From positions 1 to 64,000 of the forward strand of contig NZ_QUHC01000011.1 in the NCBI RefSeq assembly GCF_003479425.1: a stretch of 64,000 nt of DNA, written 5' to 3'. Numbering within the stretch: the first letter of the stretch is position 1; the number at the start of each line of letters is the position of its first letter. The stretch is from Odoribacter sp. AF15-53. GTDB taxonomy: Bacteria; Bacteroidota; Bacteroidia; Bacteroidales; Marinifilaceae. Under the pieces are notes generated by a model that was not told where the DNA came from, made no database searches, and worked only from the letters and a program-made list of their open reading frames with translations. Below are positions 63,870-64,000 of the stretch, piece by piece. Position numbers and translations under genes: made by a program.

Positions 63870-64000
63870 TTATCCGACTTCTATCTCCACGGTCATTTCC
63901 GTTCCGTCATCCTCGCGCACCATTTCATCCGCATCTTTCTTTTTCTGCAAATAGTGCTTGAACATGATCGAGTAATAACGAAGTTCTTCGATATTATCGC
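63870..64000 (-). CDS. DUF4843 family protein, 3' end only (cut by window edge)
   Basis: 43 codons ending at TAA 63870-63872: ...EELRYYSIMFKHYLQKKKDA... matching the C-terminus of the DUF4843 protein at 45659 ('LALKYYLQKHIDAG'). 16 nt before the PKD lipoprotein, the same order as in the other locus. SusC/SusD genes are expected beyond the right edge. Confidence 0.7.
   Translation of the reverse strand, partial: DNIEELRYYSIMFKHYLQKKKDADEMVREDDGTEMTVEIEVG

Overview
The window reads as a Bacteroidota chromosome segment, most like the Odoribacteraceae (Butyricimonas/Odoribacter type). That placement is inferred from TAnnTTTG promoter boxes, SusC/SusD pairs with STN and FecR/ECF regulators, 'SDDDD' surface lipoproteins, GldF/GldG-like transporters and DUF5117-type metalloproteases. 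It has two halves of clearly different character.

Positions 1 to about 17,600 are an AT-rich integrated element whose left end lies outside the window. It holds two tandem surface lipoproteins, a DUF3871 protein, a RadC-like protein without its metal histidines, a nucleotidyltransferase with a small coupled partner, several unknown genes, an ART-like protein, a DUF5131 (phage Gp37/Gp68) protein and a tyrosine integrase next to tRNA-Pro and tRNA-Ser. Nested inside is a 3.9 kb unit (5340-9291) with Fic, an AEP-like primase (BT4734/VirE_N type), a structured intergenic RNA/50-codon ORF, and a reverse transcriptase with a YCDD active site. A perfect 38-bp direct repeat brackets this unit. The repeat is the 3' part of the adjacent HTH gene, and the original C-terminal codons of that gene still lie at the far side, at 5290-5377. 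The unit therefore looks like a discrete insertion and is the best candidate for an undescribed, perhaps defensive, system.

Positions 17,650-43,800 are mostly core chromosome: an ECF sigma/membrane/Spy-like envelope operon, a GT2 glycosyltransferase, a lipid A type acyltransferase, a DUF349 protein, pyrG, yidC, an ABC-2/M1-like fusion without its catalytic motif, and the riboflavin genes ribD-ribE-ribBA-ribH under an FMN riboswitch with a clear terminator. These are followed by a compact DUF169/membrane/ABC/MutS-like operon, an M13 peptidase lipoprotein, a YggL-family protein and a GH29 fucosidase.

Positions 44,100-64,000 hold two related outer-membrane uptake loci, all on the minus strand. 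One is sigma-FecR-SusC-SusD-DUF4843-PKD lipoprotein. The other, cut by the window edge, is DUF4843-PKD lipoprotein-active metalloprotease-inactive metalloprotease-ABC ATPase-GldF/GldG fusion. A 183-bp MITE-like palindrome sits inside the second. Together they suggest protein or peptide capture at the cell surface, though the substrate cannot be read from sequence.
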